From NCBI RefSeq assembly GCF_024362485.1, contig NZ_CP101456.1:2604001-2668000 (forward strand): a stretch of 64,000 nucleotides of DNA, read 5' to 3'. The notes below the pieces were generated by a model. It did no database searches, was not told where the DNA came from, and saw nothing but the letters and a program-made list of their open reading frames with translations. Position numbers and translations under genes: made by a program. The stretch is from Natronobeatus ordinarius (lineage in GTDB: Archaea; Halobacteriota; Halobacteria; Halobacteriales; Natrialbaceae). Shown here piece by piece: positions 26,233 through 35,129 of the stretch (positions are counted from its first letter, which is position 1; every line of letters starts with the position of its first letter).

Positions 26233-27153
26233 TCACTCGGCCGGTTCGGCGAGGTGACGCGAGCCCTGGAGGTCGAGGCCGCCCTCGAGCGTGCGGACGG
26301 GGTAGGGGATGTCGATCCCTTCCTCGTCGAAGCGCGCTTTCACGGTGGTGACGTACTCGCCTCTGATGCGCACGAAGTCGGCTCTCGAGGGGTCGGCGAT
26401 CCAGAAGCGAGACTGGAGGCCGACGTCTGAGTCCCCGAGTTCGGTCAGCCGGACCGAGGGAGCGGGCTCCTCAAGGATCTCTGGGTGTCGTTCGGCCTCC
26501 TCGACGATGAGCTGACTCGCCTGGTCGATGTCGTCGTCGTAGCCGATACCGAAGTCGAACTTCAGGCGGAGGCGGTCGCCGTCGACGGGATTCTTGATGA
26601 CGCCGCCGGTGAGTTCGGCGTTCGGCACCGTCAGGAGTTCGTTGTCGAACGTACGCACGCGAGTGACCCGGAGGCTGATGTCCTCGACGACGCCCGAGTG
26701 GTCGTCCCACTCGATCCAGTCGCCGATCCGAAACGGCTCGTCGGTGTAGATGAACACCCCGGCGACGAAGTTCGCGATGACGTTCTGCATCGCGAAGCCG
26801 ATCGCGAGCGCGCCGGCCGCGGCGATGCCGGCCATCGAGACGAGGAAGTTGCCGTAATCGGCGAACCCGAACGCGACCGCGACTGCGACGAACACGACGC
26901 CAAATCGCGTGAGCATCAGCAGCGGTTTCTGAGCGTGTTCATCCAGTTCGCGCCGGTCGAACGCCCGGTCGACCAGCGGCAGGACGACCAGCCGTCCGAG
27001 CGCGTAGATGACGACGAACGCGACGACGAAGAGGACCACGCCCTCGAGCGCCCCGGCGATCGCGGCGTCGCCCAGCACGTTGTCGAGTGCGTTTCCGATC
27101 GGGCCGAGCGTCGGCTCGGCGCCCTCGGCGTCGAGGAGCGGGATGACGGTCAC
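26233..27153 (-). CDS. MscS-family mechanosensitive channel
   Basis: The 306-residue protein has an N-terminal helix pair (about 35-60 and 80-105), the pore-lining TM3 with repeated Gly/Ala (SMAGIAAAGALAIGFAMQNV), and the soluble MscS beta domain with FRIGDWIEWDD and LLTVPNAELTGGVIKNP. It releases solutes on hypo-osmotic shock, a frequent event for halophiles. A second paralogue lies at 60240-61235. The close fit to the DUF2804 gene suggests an operon. Confidence 0.93.
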   Translation of the reverse strand: MTVIPLLDAEGAEPTLGPIGNALDNVLGDAAIAGALEGVVLFVVAFVVIYALGRLVVLPLVDRAFDRRELDEHAQKPLLMLTRFGVVFVAVAVAFGFADYGNFLVSMAGIAAAGALAIGFAMQNVIANFVAGVFIYTDEPFRIGDWIEWDDHSGVVEDISLRVTRVRTFDNELLTVPNAELTGGVIKNPVDGDRLRLKFDFGIGYDDDIDQASQLIVEEAERHPEILEEPAPSVRLTELGDSDVGLQSRFWIADPSRADFVRIRGEYVTTVKARFDEEGIDIPYPVRTLEGGLDLQGSRHLAEPAE

Positions 27154-27196
27154 GCCTCGTCCACCCCCGCAGTCGTCGTCAGTCGGCCGCCGTGGC

Positions 27197-27445
27197 TCAT
27201 CGATGCAAGACGACGGTGTGTCCGCGGACGTCGACGATCGTCGCGTTCACCCGCTCGGCGAGGGTTTCGGCCTGCTCGTCGGTGGAACCGCCGGCTCTCG
27301 CCGATCTGAGGAGTTTCACTTTCACGAGGTCTCGGTCCGAGAGCTGGTCGTTGAGTTCGTCGACGACGGCCTCGAGGCCGCCTTTGCCGACCCAGACGGT
27401 TACGTCGAGGTCGTGTGCGCGCCGCTTCAGTTCCTGATCGTCCAT
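27197..27445 (-). CDS. YhbY-type CRM-domain RNA-binding protein
   Basis: The 82-residue protein has the CRM pattern: LKRRAHDLDVTVWVGKGGL, then a helix and LVKVKLLRSAR, ending in VRGHTVVLHR. The family binds pre-ribosomal RNA (GxxG loop, here GKGG). The start at 27445 matches the domain; the longer frame upstream is not conserved. It lies 43 bases upstream of the MscS gene on the same strand. Confidence 0.88.
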   Translation of the reverse strand: MDDQELKRRAHDLDVTVWVGKGGLEAVVDELNDQLSDRDLVKVKLLRSARAGGSTDEQAETLAERVNATIVDVRGHTVVLHR

Positions 27446-27522
27446 AACCGTGCGTAGCGACGCCAACGGTTTGAATGTTCGCGATGCGGACCGTCGTGAC
27501 GTCCGACGCGCGTTCGCGGCCG

Positions 27523-28728
27523 TCATCGATCCCCGTGGTCGCTGCCGGCCGGGGCGTCGTTCCCGGTGCCCGCGTCGTCCCGGGTGTCACCGGTGACCGA
27601 ATCGTTCGTGCCGGTAGCATCGTGATCCTCGCCCCGTGGTGTCGATCGAGGACGCTCCAGTTCAGAACCGGATTCGTCCGGGACAGCGGTCGTCACCCCG
27701 GTAGAACGCTCACGCTCGCGCGTGTACAGCTCGACCAGTATATCGAGCGTCCCCAGGATGACCGGACCGAAGAACAGCCCCATGACGCCGATGACGGCGA
27801 CGCCGCCGAAGATGCCGAGGATGACCGTCGCCACGCTCATCTTCGCCCCGCGACCGACGGCGATCGGCCGGAGCGCGTTGTCCGAGAGGCTCACGATCAC
27901 GGCCCCGTACGCGAACAGCAGCGCACCCGCGAGCGGACGCCCCACGACGAGCAGGTAGATCGAGATTGGCGCCCAGACGATCGAGGCGCCGATCAGGGGC
28001 AGTAACGAGAGGACGAACGTGAGGATGAAAAAGAACGTGAGGCTGGGAACGCCGACGAGTGCGAGCCCGATCGTCGTGAGGATCGCCTGGACGGCGGCGA
28101 CGGCGACGTTCGCGACGATCGCGACGTACAGCAGCCGATCGACGCGAGCGAACAGTTCCTCACGGACGTCGGCGCGCAACGGGAGGACGCGACCGAGCCA
28201 CGCGACGAGCCGGTCGCCATCCCGAAGCAACGAGTAGAGGACGAATAGCATGACCGTCAGGCCGATCAGGAACCCCGGCACGCCGCCGGCGAGCTCGAGT
28301 GCCTGGTCGGCGACTCCGCGGGCGGCGATCGCGAGCGGTTCGCGAAGCTGCTCGTACAGCGCCAGCAGGTCGACCTCGAGGCCGAGCGCCTCGAAGCGAT
28401 CTTCGAACTCCGCGACGCCGAGCTCGCCGGCTGCGATCACCTCCGCGAGGTCGGCCGCCTCGTCGATCGCGACCGCGACCAGGATCCCGAGCGGGAGGAT
28501 GATGGCGACCGTCCCGAGCGCGAGGAGCAGGGCCGCCGTGGCGGTTCGGCCGAGGCGCGGCTCGAGTCGACGCCTGAGGGGGTATAAGACGTACGCGAGG
28601 ACGATCGCCGCCAGGACGTACTGCAGGTACGGAAGGACGATGATCGCGGCGAGGACGCCGACGACGACGATCAGGAGCCCCAACCAGCGACGGTCGCTCG
28701 ATGCTCTCGACCACTCGCCCAGGGACAT
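27523..28728 (-). CDS. AI-2E/PerM-family membrane transporter
   Basis: The 401-residue protein has eight or so hydrophobic segments in the order expected for PerM proteins, with a central soluble stretch (about 100-150) and the conserved FFFILTFVLSLLPLIGASIV and GPVILGTLDILVELY near the end. The last 60 residues are a hydrophilic, Asp/Thr-rich tail. Family members export diverse small molecules; autoinducer-2 itself is unlikely here. The divergent SRP RNA gene begins 107 bases away. Confidence 0.88.
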   Translation of the reverse strand: MSLGEWSRASSDRRWLGLLIVVVGVLAAIIVLPYLQYVLAAIVLAYVLYPLRRRLEPRLGRTATAALLLALGTVAIILPLGILVAVAIDEAADLAEVIAAGELGVAEFEDRFEALGLEVDLLALYEQLREPLAIAARGVADQALELAGGVPGFLIGLTVMLFVLYSLLRDGDRLVAWLGRVLPLRADVREELFARVDRLLYVAIVANVAVAAVQAILTTIGLALVGVPSLTFFFILTFVLSLLPLIGASIVWAPISIYLLVVGRPLAGALLFAYGAVIVSLSDNALRPIAVGRGAKMSVATVILGIFGGVAVIGVMGLFFGPVILGTLDILVELYTRERERSTGVTTAVPDESGSELERPRSTPRGEDHDATGTNDSVTGDTRDDAGTGNDAPAGSDHGDR

Positions 28729-28805
28729 ACGTCCCGACTACGGTGGGGACGGTCATGATTCTGTGGCGCGCCGAGCGGCGACGATCGACGGCGGGAGCGA
28801 AAGGC

Positions 28806-28812
28806 CCTTAAG
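28806..28812 (+). promoter_or_regulatory. TATA-like box of the SRP RNA gene
   Basis: CCTTAAG lies about 26 bases before the predicted 7S RNA 5' end at 28835, the spacing typical of archaeal promoters. Confidence 0.5.
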
Positions 28813-28834
28813 AGGGTACCGTCTACGGTGAAGT

Positions 28835-29150
28835 GGACTAGGTCGGGCAGTTTGGCCCTGCTCAGAACCCGCGCTATGGTCATTAGCGGGGACCGAATCC
28901 CGCGGGCGTCCGGTCAGACCGGCCGGGGCCCCGGGAGCCAACGTGGAAGCCTCGTCCGTCGGGGACAGCGGGCCACGACGACCGTCCGCAGGGACGACTC
29001 GTCGTGGCTAATCGGCGACAGCCCATCAGGCGCGGAAGCGAGCAGTGGACCGCCGGACACCTGTCGCTCGACGGGTCGCGGGGTGGAGGAGGCAACCGGG
29101 ACTCCCCCGGCCGGAACGCCGGGCAATCGCGGGCGTCCGCACTCATACTC
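28835..29150 (+). ncRNA. 7S signal recognition particle RNA
   Basis: The 5' end GGACTAGGTCGGGCAG corresponds to the archaeal SRP start. Helix 3 pairs GGGCAG (28845-28850) with CTGCTC (28858-28863); helix 4 pairs CCCGC (28868-28872) with GCGGG (28886-28890). The SRP54-binding helix 8 is CAGG-CGC-GGAA-GCG-AGCAG (29027-29045) with its GGAA tetraloop at 29034-29037. Outer helix 5 pairs CCCGCG near 28898 with CGCGGG near 29129. The 3' end is uncertain by about 20 bases. It targets ribosomes making membrane proteins. Confidence 0.9.
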
Positions 29151-29242
29151 CTCATTCGACCGACGATCGCCGAGCGGCGCGGCCGCTCGAGTGGCCGATC
29201 CGTCATCGAAAGAGACACTCTCTCGCGCGTCGTTGGTCCGGT

Positions 29243-29620
29243 ATGGCAACCGCTGACGACGTGACGTTCAACGCAGGCGTCTGGACCGGCTCGCTACTCG
29301 TGCTCGTAGGTGTAGTCGCGTACGTGCTGACCGACTACGCCAGCCTGACGGCGCTGATCCCGTCGCTGTTCGGCCTGTTGTTCGTCGTTCTCGGTCGACT
29401 CGGGCTCAACACGGATCGCCAGCGAGCGGTGCGCTACGGCCTGGCAGCGCTCGCGTTGATCGGGCTCGCCGGATCGGCCCAGGGCGTCGTCGACCTCGCG
29501 ACGATCGCGACCGGCGGCACTGTCGAGCGCCCGATCGCCGCCGTCTCCCAGTCGGTGATGGTCGTCGTCTGCGTCTTCGTACTCGCGCTCGTCGGCCGTT
29601 CGCTCGCTGAAGCGCGGTAA
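29243..29620 (+). CDS. Four-helix membrane protein, function unknown
   Basis: The 125-residue product has four hydrophobic segments (GSLLVLVGVVAYVLTDY, LTALIPSLFGLLFVVLG, YGLAALALIGLAGSA and VMVVVCVFVLALVGRSL). The ATG at 29243 follows the SRP RNA gene by about 90 bases and starts a peptide with normal composition; upstream residues in the frame come from the RNA gene. Proteins of this type occur widely in haloarchaea without known function. Confidence 0.75.
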   Translation: MATADDVTFNAGVWTGSLLVLVGVVAYVLTDYASLTALIPSLFGLLFVVLGRLGLNTDRQRAVRYGLAALALIGLAGSAQGVVDLATIATGGTVERPIAAVSQSVMVVVCVFVLALVGRSLAEAR

Positions 29621-29711
29621 CGGCCGGCGTCTGAAGGCCGCTCGTCGACCTCGAGCAACCGTCGCGGCAGTGAGATCGTCGCTCTCGAGTAGCCGTCGTA
29701 ACTGGTGAGCG

Positions 29712-29930
29712 TCACTCCGGCAGATTCGTCAGGTATTGGCGCCCGGCGTCGGTGAGGTCGTACACGCCGCTCGTCGTCGTGTGCACGTACCCGTCCCGAT
29801 GGAGGTCGTAGCAGCACTGCTCGACGGTCGTCGGGTGGAGTTCGGTCGCCTCCGCGAGCGCGACCACTGTAACCGGGCCGCGTGCGTCCAATTCCTCCAG
29901 CAGTGCTCGCTCCATAGACGTGGACGCCAT
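29712..29930 (-). CDS. Winged-helix transcriptional regulator (small)
   Basis: The 72-residue protein from the ATG at 29930 is a lone winged-helix domain: ERALLEELDARGPVTVVALA, recognition region HPTTVEQCCYDLHRDGYV, wing TTTSGVYDLTDAGRQYL. Such minimal haloarchaeal regulators bind DNA as dimers. A later start (ERALLEE, 29915) is possible. The target is unknown. It is convergent with the 29243 gene and divergent from the HTH-10 gene at 30101. Confidence 0.82.
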   Translation of the reverse strand: MASTSMERALLEELDARGPVTVVALAEATELHPTTVEQCCYDLHRDGYVHTTTSGVYDLTDAGRQYLTNLPE

Positions 29931-30100
29931 GCATGACACGGCCCCACATAGTGCTTTCGGCGGTGGATCCAGCTGCCAGGTGACCAGCAACCTACCCGGA
30001 ACCGGCTCACCGATCCGCGACGACGATGCGGCGCGATCGCGGCCGACCCCGCTTCTGCCTCGACCGCAAAGCGGTTGAGACCCCGTTCCAATCCGACGGT

Positions 30101-30826
30101 ATGATCAACCTCGAACTGTCGGTACGCCAGGCCGACTGCCCGCTGACGGCGGCGAGCGGCGCCTACGACGTGGCGTTCGTCACGCCACACTGGCACTATC
30201 ACCACGAACGGTCCCGACTCGAGCTCCGCGTGCTCGCCGAAGCCGGCGATCGCGACGCCCTCGAGTCGGGCCTGTCACTGCTCCGACGCCACGACGAGCT
30301 TCAGTCGTTCGAACTGCTCGCGAAGTCGGGAGCCACCGCACGGGCACGGATCACGATGGGGACGACCCACGTAATGGGCGTGGTCGTCGAGCACGACGGC
30401 TACGTCACCGCCCCCTTCCGGAACGTCGACGGCCGCGAACGCTGGGCGGTCGGCTTCGACGACGAAACCACCGCCGAAACCGCCCTCGAGGCACTCCGAC
30501 GCCACGACGGCGACGAGTTCGTCGTCCGCGACCGACGGACGCTCGAGCCGGCGACCGTCCTCGAGGACGTCCGGGCCGGCGAGGTCGGGACCGCGATGCT
30601 CGCGGGCGGTCGGAAGCTGACGCCGACCGAACGGGTGACGATTCACCGCGCGGTGACGGCGGGCTACTACGACGTCCCGCGCTCTGTGACGCTCGGCGAA
30701 CTCGCCGCCGACCTCGCAGTCTCGGACGCCGCCGTCTCGAAGACGCTCCGGCGAGCCGAGGCGAAACTGCTCGAACCGGCGCTCGAGACGCTTACGCCCA
30801 CCGACGGCGATGCTCCCCCGCAATAG
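30101..30826 (+). CDS. HTH-10 (Bat-type) transcriptional regulator
   Basis: The 241-residue protein has an N-terminal beta-rich sensor-like domain with histidines (HWHYHHERS near 29-37) and a C-terminal HTH-10 domain: LTPTERVTIHRAVTAGYYDVPRS then LGELAADLAVSDAAVSKTLRRAE. This is the DNA-binding module of bacterio-opsin activator-like regulators, which is abundant in haloarchaea. The ligand sensed by the N-domain is unknown; the histidine cluster could bind metal. A related protein is encoded at 36348. Confidence 0.9.
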   Translation: MINLELSVRQADCPLTAASGAYDVAFVTPHWHYHHERSRLELRVLAEAGDRDALESGLSLLRRHDELQSFELLAKSGATARARITMGTTHVMGVVVEHDGYVTAPFRNVDGRERWAVGFDDETTAETALEALRRHDGDEFVVRDRRTLEPATVLEDVRAGEVGTAMLAGGRKLTPTERVTIHRAVTAGYYDVPRSVTLGELAADLAVSDAAVSKTLRRAEAKLLEPALETLTPTDGDAPPQ

Positions 30827-30904
30827 CGGCCGACGAGACCCCACGTCGACCGGGGTTAACATCCTAACGAGAGCAGCCTTGCTCGAGCGACGGCAAGGAC
30901 GAGT

Positions 30905-31894
30905 GTGTTCGAAACCGGACTGTCACGATCGTCGATCTCACCGTATCTCTTCGCACTGGCACCGCTCGCGGCCGCCGCGCTGTGGGGCGGCCTCTACGTC
31001 GTGAGCAAGTGGGGCTTCGACGCCGTCCCCCCGATGACGCTCGCGTTCTTCCGAGTCCTGATCGGTGCGTCCGCGCTCCTCTTGGTCGTCCGACTCCGCT
31101 ACCCGCAGCCGTCGTTCGCCCGTCGGGATCTCCTCGGCTTCGCCGGCCTCGGCACGGTCGTCGCCGCCTCCATCGCGACGCAGTTTCTCGGCACCGACCT
31201 GACGACGGCGAGCCAGGGCTCGCTCATCACCGTTCTCACGCCGGTGCTCACCGTCTTGCTCGGCGTCACCCTCCTCGGCGAGCGCCTCACTCGAAAACTG
31301 CTGGTCGGCATCGGCCTGGCGACCGCCGGCACCGTCGTCGTCCTCTCCGGCCAGTACGACCTCACCGAGCTCTCCGGTGCGGCGACGACCGGCGTACTCA
31401 TGCTGTTGCTCGCGAGCGCGACCTGGGCGGTCTACACCGTCTGGGGCAAACCCCTGATCGAGCGCTACTCGGCGCTCGAGACGGCGGCCTACTCGAGCGT
31501 CGCGTCGGTGCCGCTGCTCGCACTGTTCGTCCCCTACGAGGCCGCGACGACGGGCGTCTCGCCGTGGACGATCGAGTTCACGCCGGGGCTGGTCGCCGCC
31601 GTCGGCTACCTCGGACTGGGCGGGACGGCCGCCGCCTGGTACCTCTGGTACAAGGGGATGGAGTACGTCGGCGCGAGCGTGATCTCCGCCTTTTTCTTCG
31701 CCCAGCCGGTCGTCGGCGCCCTCTTCGGGGCGGTCTTCCTCGGCGAGAATCTCGGCACCCGCTTTCTCCTCGGTGGCGTCGTGATGGCCGTCGGGGTCTA
31801 CCTGGTCGCGACGACGGGGTCCGGTCGACCGGCCGACGGCGAGACGGAGTCCGGGGTCGACGCTGGGACGTCGACCCGATCCGAGAGCGCCTGA
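30905..31894 (+). CDS. DMT-superfamily (EamA) transporter
   Basis: The 329-residue protein from GTG 30905 has ten hydrophobic segments arranged as two EamA repeats, with ALWGGLYVVSKWGFD in the first and a matching ATWAVYTVWGKPLIE in the second. It probably exports a metabolite or amino acid; the substrate is not predictable. A short acidic tail (about 300-329) is hydrophilic. It follows the HTH-10 gene by 78 bases and may be its target. Confidence 0.92.
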   Translation: MFETGLSRSSISPYLFALAPLAAAALWGGLYVVSKWGFDAVPPMTLAFFRVLIGASALLLVVRLRYPQPSFARRDLLGFAGLGTVVAASIATQFLGTDLTTASQGSLITVLTPVLTVLLGVTLLGERLTRKLLVGIGLATAGTVVVLSGQYDLTELSGAATTGVLMLLLASATWAVYTVWGKPLIERYSALETAAYSSVASVPLLALFVPYEAATTGVSPWTIEFTPGLVAAVGYLGLGGTAAAWYLWYKGMEYVGASVISAFFFAQPVVGALFGAVFLGENLGTRFLLGGVVMAVGVYLVATTGSGRPADGETESGVDAGTSTRSESA

Positions 31895-31994
31895 GACTGA
31901 CGGTGAAGGTGTCGTAGAATCGTTCGCAACCCCCTACGACTCCTCGACGAACGGTCGGTACAGGTTACAATTGGCTCAGACTCCGTGCCGAAAG

Positions 31995-32004
31995 GATATA
32001 TACT
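31995..32004 (+). promoter_or_regulatory. TATA box of the 32025 gene
   Basis: GATATATACT is centred 26 bases before the ATG at 32025, which indicates a leaderless transcript. Confidence 0.6.
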
Positions 32005-32024
32005 AAAACCTAGTTCATCCACAT

Positions 32025-32420
32025 ATGGTTCGGTCGCTCTCATCCTTCGTGCGACAATTACTGGTCTTCGCATTTGTGGGGATGTTTGCTCTTTTGAGCG
32101 TTTTTCAACTCATGGAGAGTGGTTCCGTTCCATGGGTTTCGATTGCTGGCATTGGGGTCGTTATCGCAATCCTTGCTGGCCCGTTTGTATGGTTACTGCG
32201 TGACCGATACTCCGAACAGTACAGAGAGCGTTTGACATTAGTCGCGTTTGGAATCGCTATGATAGGCGCTCCTATCACACTTGGGCTTGTGCTGGCGTTC
32301 GGCGTCCCCCCGTTCATCCCATCCTTCCACGCCCTCATTGTCGGCGCTTTTATTGGAACCCTAGTTGCTCTCGTAGCGGAGCACACGGTGGTTCCCGAAC
32401 GACTACGAGCAGCCCAATAG
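32025..32420 (+). CDS. Membrane protein with four predicted helices, function unknown
   Basis: The 131-residue product has hydrophobic segments near residues 9-27, 37-57, 71-93 and 99-121 and no recognisable motif. Codon use is less GC-biased than in its neighbours. It has a clear TATA box at leaderless distance (31995-32004). It lies alone between the DMT transporter and the HNH-like gene. Confidence 0.7.
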   Translation: MVRSLSSFVRQLLVFAFVGMFALLSVFQLMESGSVPWVSIAGIGVVIAILAGPFVWLLRDRYSEQYRERLTLVAFGIAMIGAPITLGLVLAFGVPPFIPSFHALIVGAFIGTLVALVAEHTVVPERLRAAQ

Positions 32421-32635
32421 AATACAACCTGCGACTATTGTTACATGCGCAGGTCTACTGACCACACTGGTCATCGAAGATACGACCGAGCCCGATCCGC
32501 TGAGAACCCGTTCGGTGACACGCCTGGCTACACCCATCGGCATGAGCCGACGCTCGCGGTCACACCGGATTGACGCCGCAACCGACTCGACGCAGGATTC
32601 AACTTCCCGTCCGTCCAACGCTCAGCCGACCGAGC

Positions 32636-33175
32636 ATGGAGAAGACCCCACGTGGCACCGCCGTCGGCGTCGACGACCCCTACGCGTTCGCGGGCGTCTG
32701 CGATCACCTCACGAGCGAGGGCACGTGTCGGTACGCCTTCGACCACTACGGGCACGACCCCGAATTCGCCCGCGAGCGCGCCGCCGAGGAGTACGCGTGT
32801 CTCGCCCTCGAGCCCGACGCCGACCCCGAATCGGCCGATCCTTCGTGGGCCGATTGCCCCCACTTCCGCTCGAGAACGCGCACCCGCGCGTGTGTTCGCT
32901 GTGGGCTCGAGGAGAAACTGGACGCCCACTCGAGTGAGCGGCCGCTGCTCGAGGAACACCACCTCTCCTACGCCGCAGACGGTGAGACGTGCTCTCACGA
33001 GATCACGGTCTTCCTCTGTCGATGGTGTCACGCCAAGGTCCACACCTCGTGGGCGCGGCTCACCGACGACGTCTCGCCCGACCCCGAGGCCATCGCCGAA
33101 CTCGAGGGGCGACGGGGGCGAGAGCTCGAGGAGCTGGGATTCGAGTCGGCAGCCGAACGGTACGGGGAGGAGTGA
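32636..33175 (+). CDS. HNH-like zinc protein
   Basis: The 179-residue protein has CVRCG (near 83), then EEHHLSY near 105 and FLCRWCHAKVH near 127. This is the CxxC...HH...CxxCH pattern of HNH nucleases with a structural zinc. An extra N-terminal block with cysteines (GVCDHLTSEGTC) may hold a second metal site. If active it would cut DNA non-specifically or near a recognition site; this is inferred from motifs only. No restriction methylase lies nearby. The start at 32636 removes an arginine-rich leader. Confidence 0.65.
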   Translation: MEKTPRGTAVGVDDPYAFAGVCDHLTSEGTCRYAFDHYGHDPEFARERAAEEYACLALEPDADPESADPSWADCPHFRSRTRTRACVRCGLEEKLDAHSSERPLLEEHHLSYAADGETCSHEITVFLCRWCHAKVHTSWARLTDDVSPDPEAIAELEGRRGRELEELGFESAAERYGEE

Positions 33176-33303
33176 CTGCTCACACTGACGGACGTGAACC
33201 GTACTATTAACCGTCAATACGTTAGGAACTTTCCTGAAAATAGAGTGGCAAACCGATTGCCGATCACAGCATCCTCCGACGAGCGAGGCTCGCGGAAAGA
33301 AAC

Positions 33304-33311
33304 CACTATAC
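33304..33311 (+). promoter_or_regulatory. TATA-like box of the CadD-like gene
   Basis: CACTATAC lies about 30 bases before the GTG start at 33340 and supports that start and a leaderless or near-leaderless transcript. Confidence 0.45.
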
Positions 33312-33339
33312 GACCTCGATGTGACGGGGGTGCTACCTC

Positions 33340-33918
33340 GTGGAAACGATCCTGCTCGTCGGTGTGTGGTTGTTCGCCGTAACCCATCTCGACACCCTAC
33401 TCGTCGTCGGTGCGTTTTGTGCCGACAACGATTATCGGCTCCGGGAGGTGTTCGTCGGACACTACGTCAGCTTCTGTATCGGACTGGCTGTGGCGATCGC
33501 CGGAGCGGTTCTCGCCGCCGAACTCTTCCAGGAGTGGACGTTCCTGCTGGGTGTCGTTCCCCTCAGTTTGGGGCTGTGGGGCCTACTCAGCCAGCCGCCG
33601 GAAACGACGATCGAGGAGTCACCCGTCGTGCCGAACTCCCTCGGTCGTATCGTCGTCGTCACCGTCGCGGGACTCGGACTCAGTGGTGAAAACATCGCGG
33701 TCTTCGTCCCGTTTTTCGTTACTCTCTCACCGGCCGAACTGGCACTCATCATCGTCGTCTACCTGATCGGTGGTGGAGTCGTGTTTCTCGCCGCGTTCGT
33801 GATCGTCTCCCGCGTCGCCACCGACGGCATTCCCGACTGGCTGGATCGCTGGCTCGTTCCCACCGTGCTGGTACTCGTCGGCGGATACGTCGTGGTGGCC
33901 GGCTGGATCATCGTCTGA
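33340..33918 (+). CDS. CadD-like cadmium resistance transporter
   Basis: The 192-residue protein from GTG 33340 has five or six membrane helices with the CadD pattern: LFAVTHLDTLLVVGAF at the N-terminus and REVFVGHYVSFCIGLAVAI next, with acidic and histidine residues inside the first helices. CadD proteins of the LysE superfamily export Cd(II) or related cations. Specificity cannot be told from sequence. No metal-responsive regulator is adjacent. Confidence 0.82.
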   Translation: METILLVGVWLFAVTHLDTLLVVGAFCADNDYRLREVFVGHYVSFCIGLAVAIAGAVLAAELFQEWTFLLGVVPLSLGLWGLLSQPPETTIEESPVVPNSLGRIVVVTVAGLGLSGENIAVFVPFFVTLSPAELALIIVVYLIGGGVVFLAAFVIVSRVATDGIPDWLDRWLVPTVLVLVGGYVVVAGWIIV

Positions 33919-34008
33919 ACGCTGGATATGGGCGCTCTGTGACACGGGCGGCCGGGCATCGGCGACTGTCCTGCGACGGCTTCCGCGGCGCTCGAATTCA
34001 CCAGTGTG

Positions 34009-34617
34009 TCAAACGAGCGCTCGCCAGGCGTAGTAAAAGCGCTGGAGCGCGGTGACGTGCCCGACGACGGCGAGGAAGACGAGTAGCCAGCCGACGAGGG
34101 TGAAGCCGGCGTAAGTGCCGTCGAGGGGGTAGGCGAGGACGCCCACGAAGCCGATGATCGCGAGCCGATCCGCCCGGCCGACGAGGCCGCCGTAGACCCG
34201 CTCGAGGCCGACGGCCTGGGCCTGCGTGCCGAGGTAGGAGGTCATCACGACGCCCGTGACTGCGGCGAAGCCCAGCAGGAAGTCGCCGACACCTGCGGCG
34301 ATGCCGGCGACGACGACGATGTCGGCGTACCGGTCGAGGACGTGATCGAGCAGGTCGCCGGCGGACGAGGCGACGCCCTGCGCGCGGGCGAGCGCGCCGT
34401 CGACGACGTCGAGCCACCCGTTCAGAAAGACGAAGGCGGCGGCGACGACGTACCAGATCGGGTCCTGCCCGCCGAGGGCGAAGGCGACGGCCGCGGCGAT
34501 CGCCATCCCGAACGCCAGCACGCTGACGCCGTCCGGCCCCATCCCGAGCCGGTCGAAGCCGCGGACGAACGGATCGAGCGCGCTCGAGACGTACGGTCTG
34601 AGCTTGTCGAGCGTCAT
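34009..34617 (-). CDS. CDP-alcohol phosphatidyltransferase family protein
   Basis: The 202-residue membrane protein has the signature DGALARAQGVASSAGDLLDH and then VLDR, matching DGx2ARx8Gx3Dx3D, with six helices. It would transfer a phosphatidyl-type (archaetidyl) group from a CDP-lipid to an alcohol such as inositol phosphate, glycerol phosphate or serine; in archaea this makes polar lipids. The start ATG overlaps the stop of the AK6-type kinase by 4 bases, so translation is coupled. Confidence 0.92.
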   Translation of the reverse strand: MTLDKLRPYVSSALDPFVRGFDRLGMGPDGVSVLAFGMAIAAAVAFALGGQDPIWYVVAAAFVFLNGWLDVVDGALARAQGVASSAGDLLDHVLDRYADIVVVAGIAAGVGDFLLGFAAVTGVVMTSYLGTQAQAVGLERVYGGLVGRADRLAIIGFVGVLAYPLDGTYAGFTLVGWLLVFLAVVGHVTALQRFYYAWRALV

Positions 34618-35129
34618 CGGTCGTCGAGGTACGCGAGGAAGTCGACCTCGCCCGCACTCGGTTCGCGCTCGCCACCGATCACGGCCTCGAGCTCGCTCGC
34701 CACGGCCTCGGGTTCGCGGTCGGTCGTGTCGATCTCGTAGACGGACTCGAGGCCGTGACTCTCGACCGCTTCGGTGAGGATCACGTCGAGAGCCTCGCTC
34801 TCGGCGTTCTCTCTGGCTTTCGCGTCAGACTCCCCGCGCTCGATCAGTCGCGCCTCGAGGTCGGCTGGCCGACAGCGCAACACCGCGACGCGGTCGGCGT
34901 CGACGTGGTGGGCGAGGTGCGATTCGATCACGACGTCGTCGCGACCCTCGAGCCACGCCCCGAGCGCCTCGAGATCGGCGACGACGCTGTCCCGTTCCTC
35001 GTCGACGTCGGTGTAGAGGCCTTCAGCCTCGAGCACCTCGTTGAGGTGGATCACCTCGTGGTCGGGCTCGAGCAGCCGCGTCGCGGTCGTCTTCCCCGTT
35101 CCCGGGGTACCCGTCACGGCGACCCTCAC
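34614..35129 (-). CDS. AK6/Fap7-type adenylate kinase
   Basis: The 171-residue protein starts at a GTG (35129): MRVAVTGTPGTGKTTATRLL contains the P-loop (GTPGTGKTT). A small NMP-binding part and the LID arginines (ERGESDAKARENAESEALD) follow. Archaeal and eukaryotic AK6 enzymes interconvert adenine nucleotides and help 18S/16S rRNA maturation (Fap7, hCINAP). Its start overlaps the hisC stop by 4 bases and its stop overlaps the next start by 4, so the three genes form one operon. Confidence 0.92.
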   Translation of the reverse strand: MRVAVTGTPGTGKTTATRLLEPDHEVIHLNEVLEAEGLYTDVDEERDSVVADLEALGAWLEGRDDVVIESHLAHHVDADRVAVLRCRPADLEARLIERGESDAKARENAESEALDVILTEAVESHGLESVYEIDTTDREPEAVASELEAVIGGEREPSAGEVDFLAYLDDR

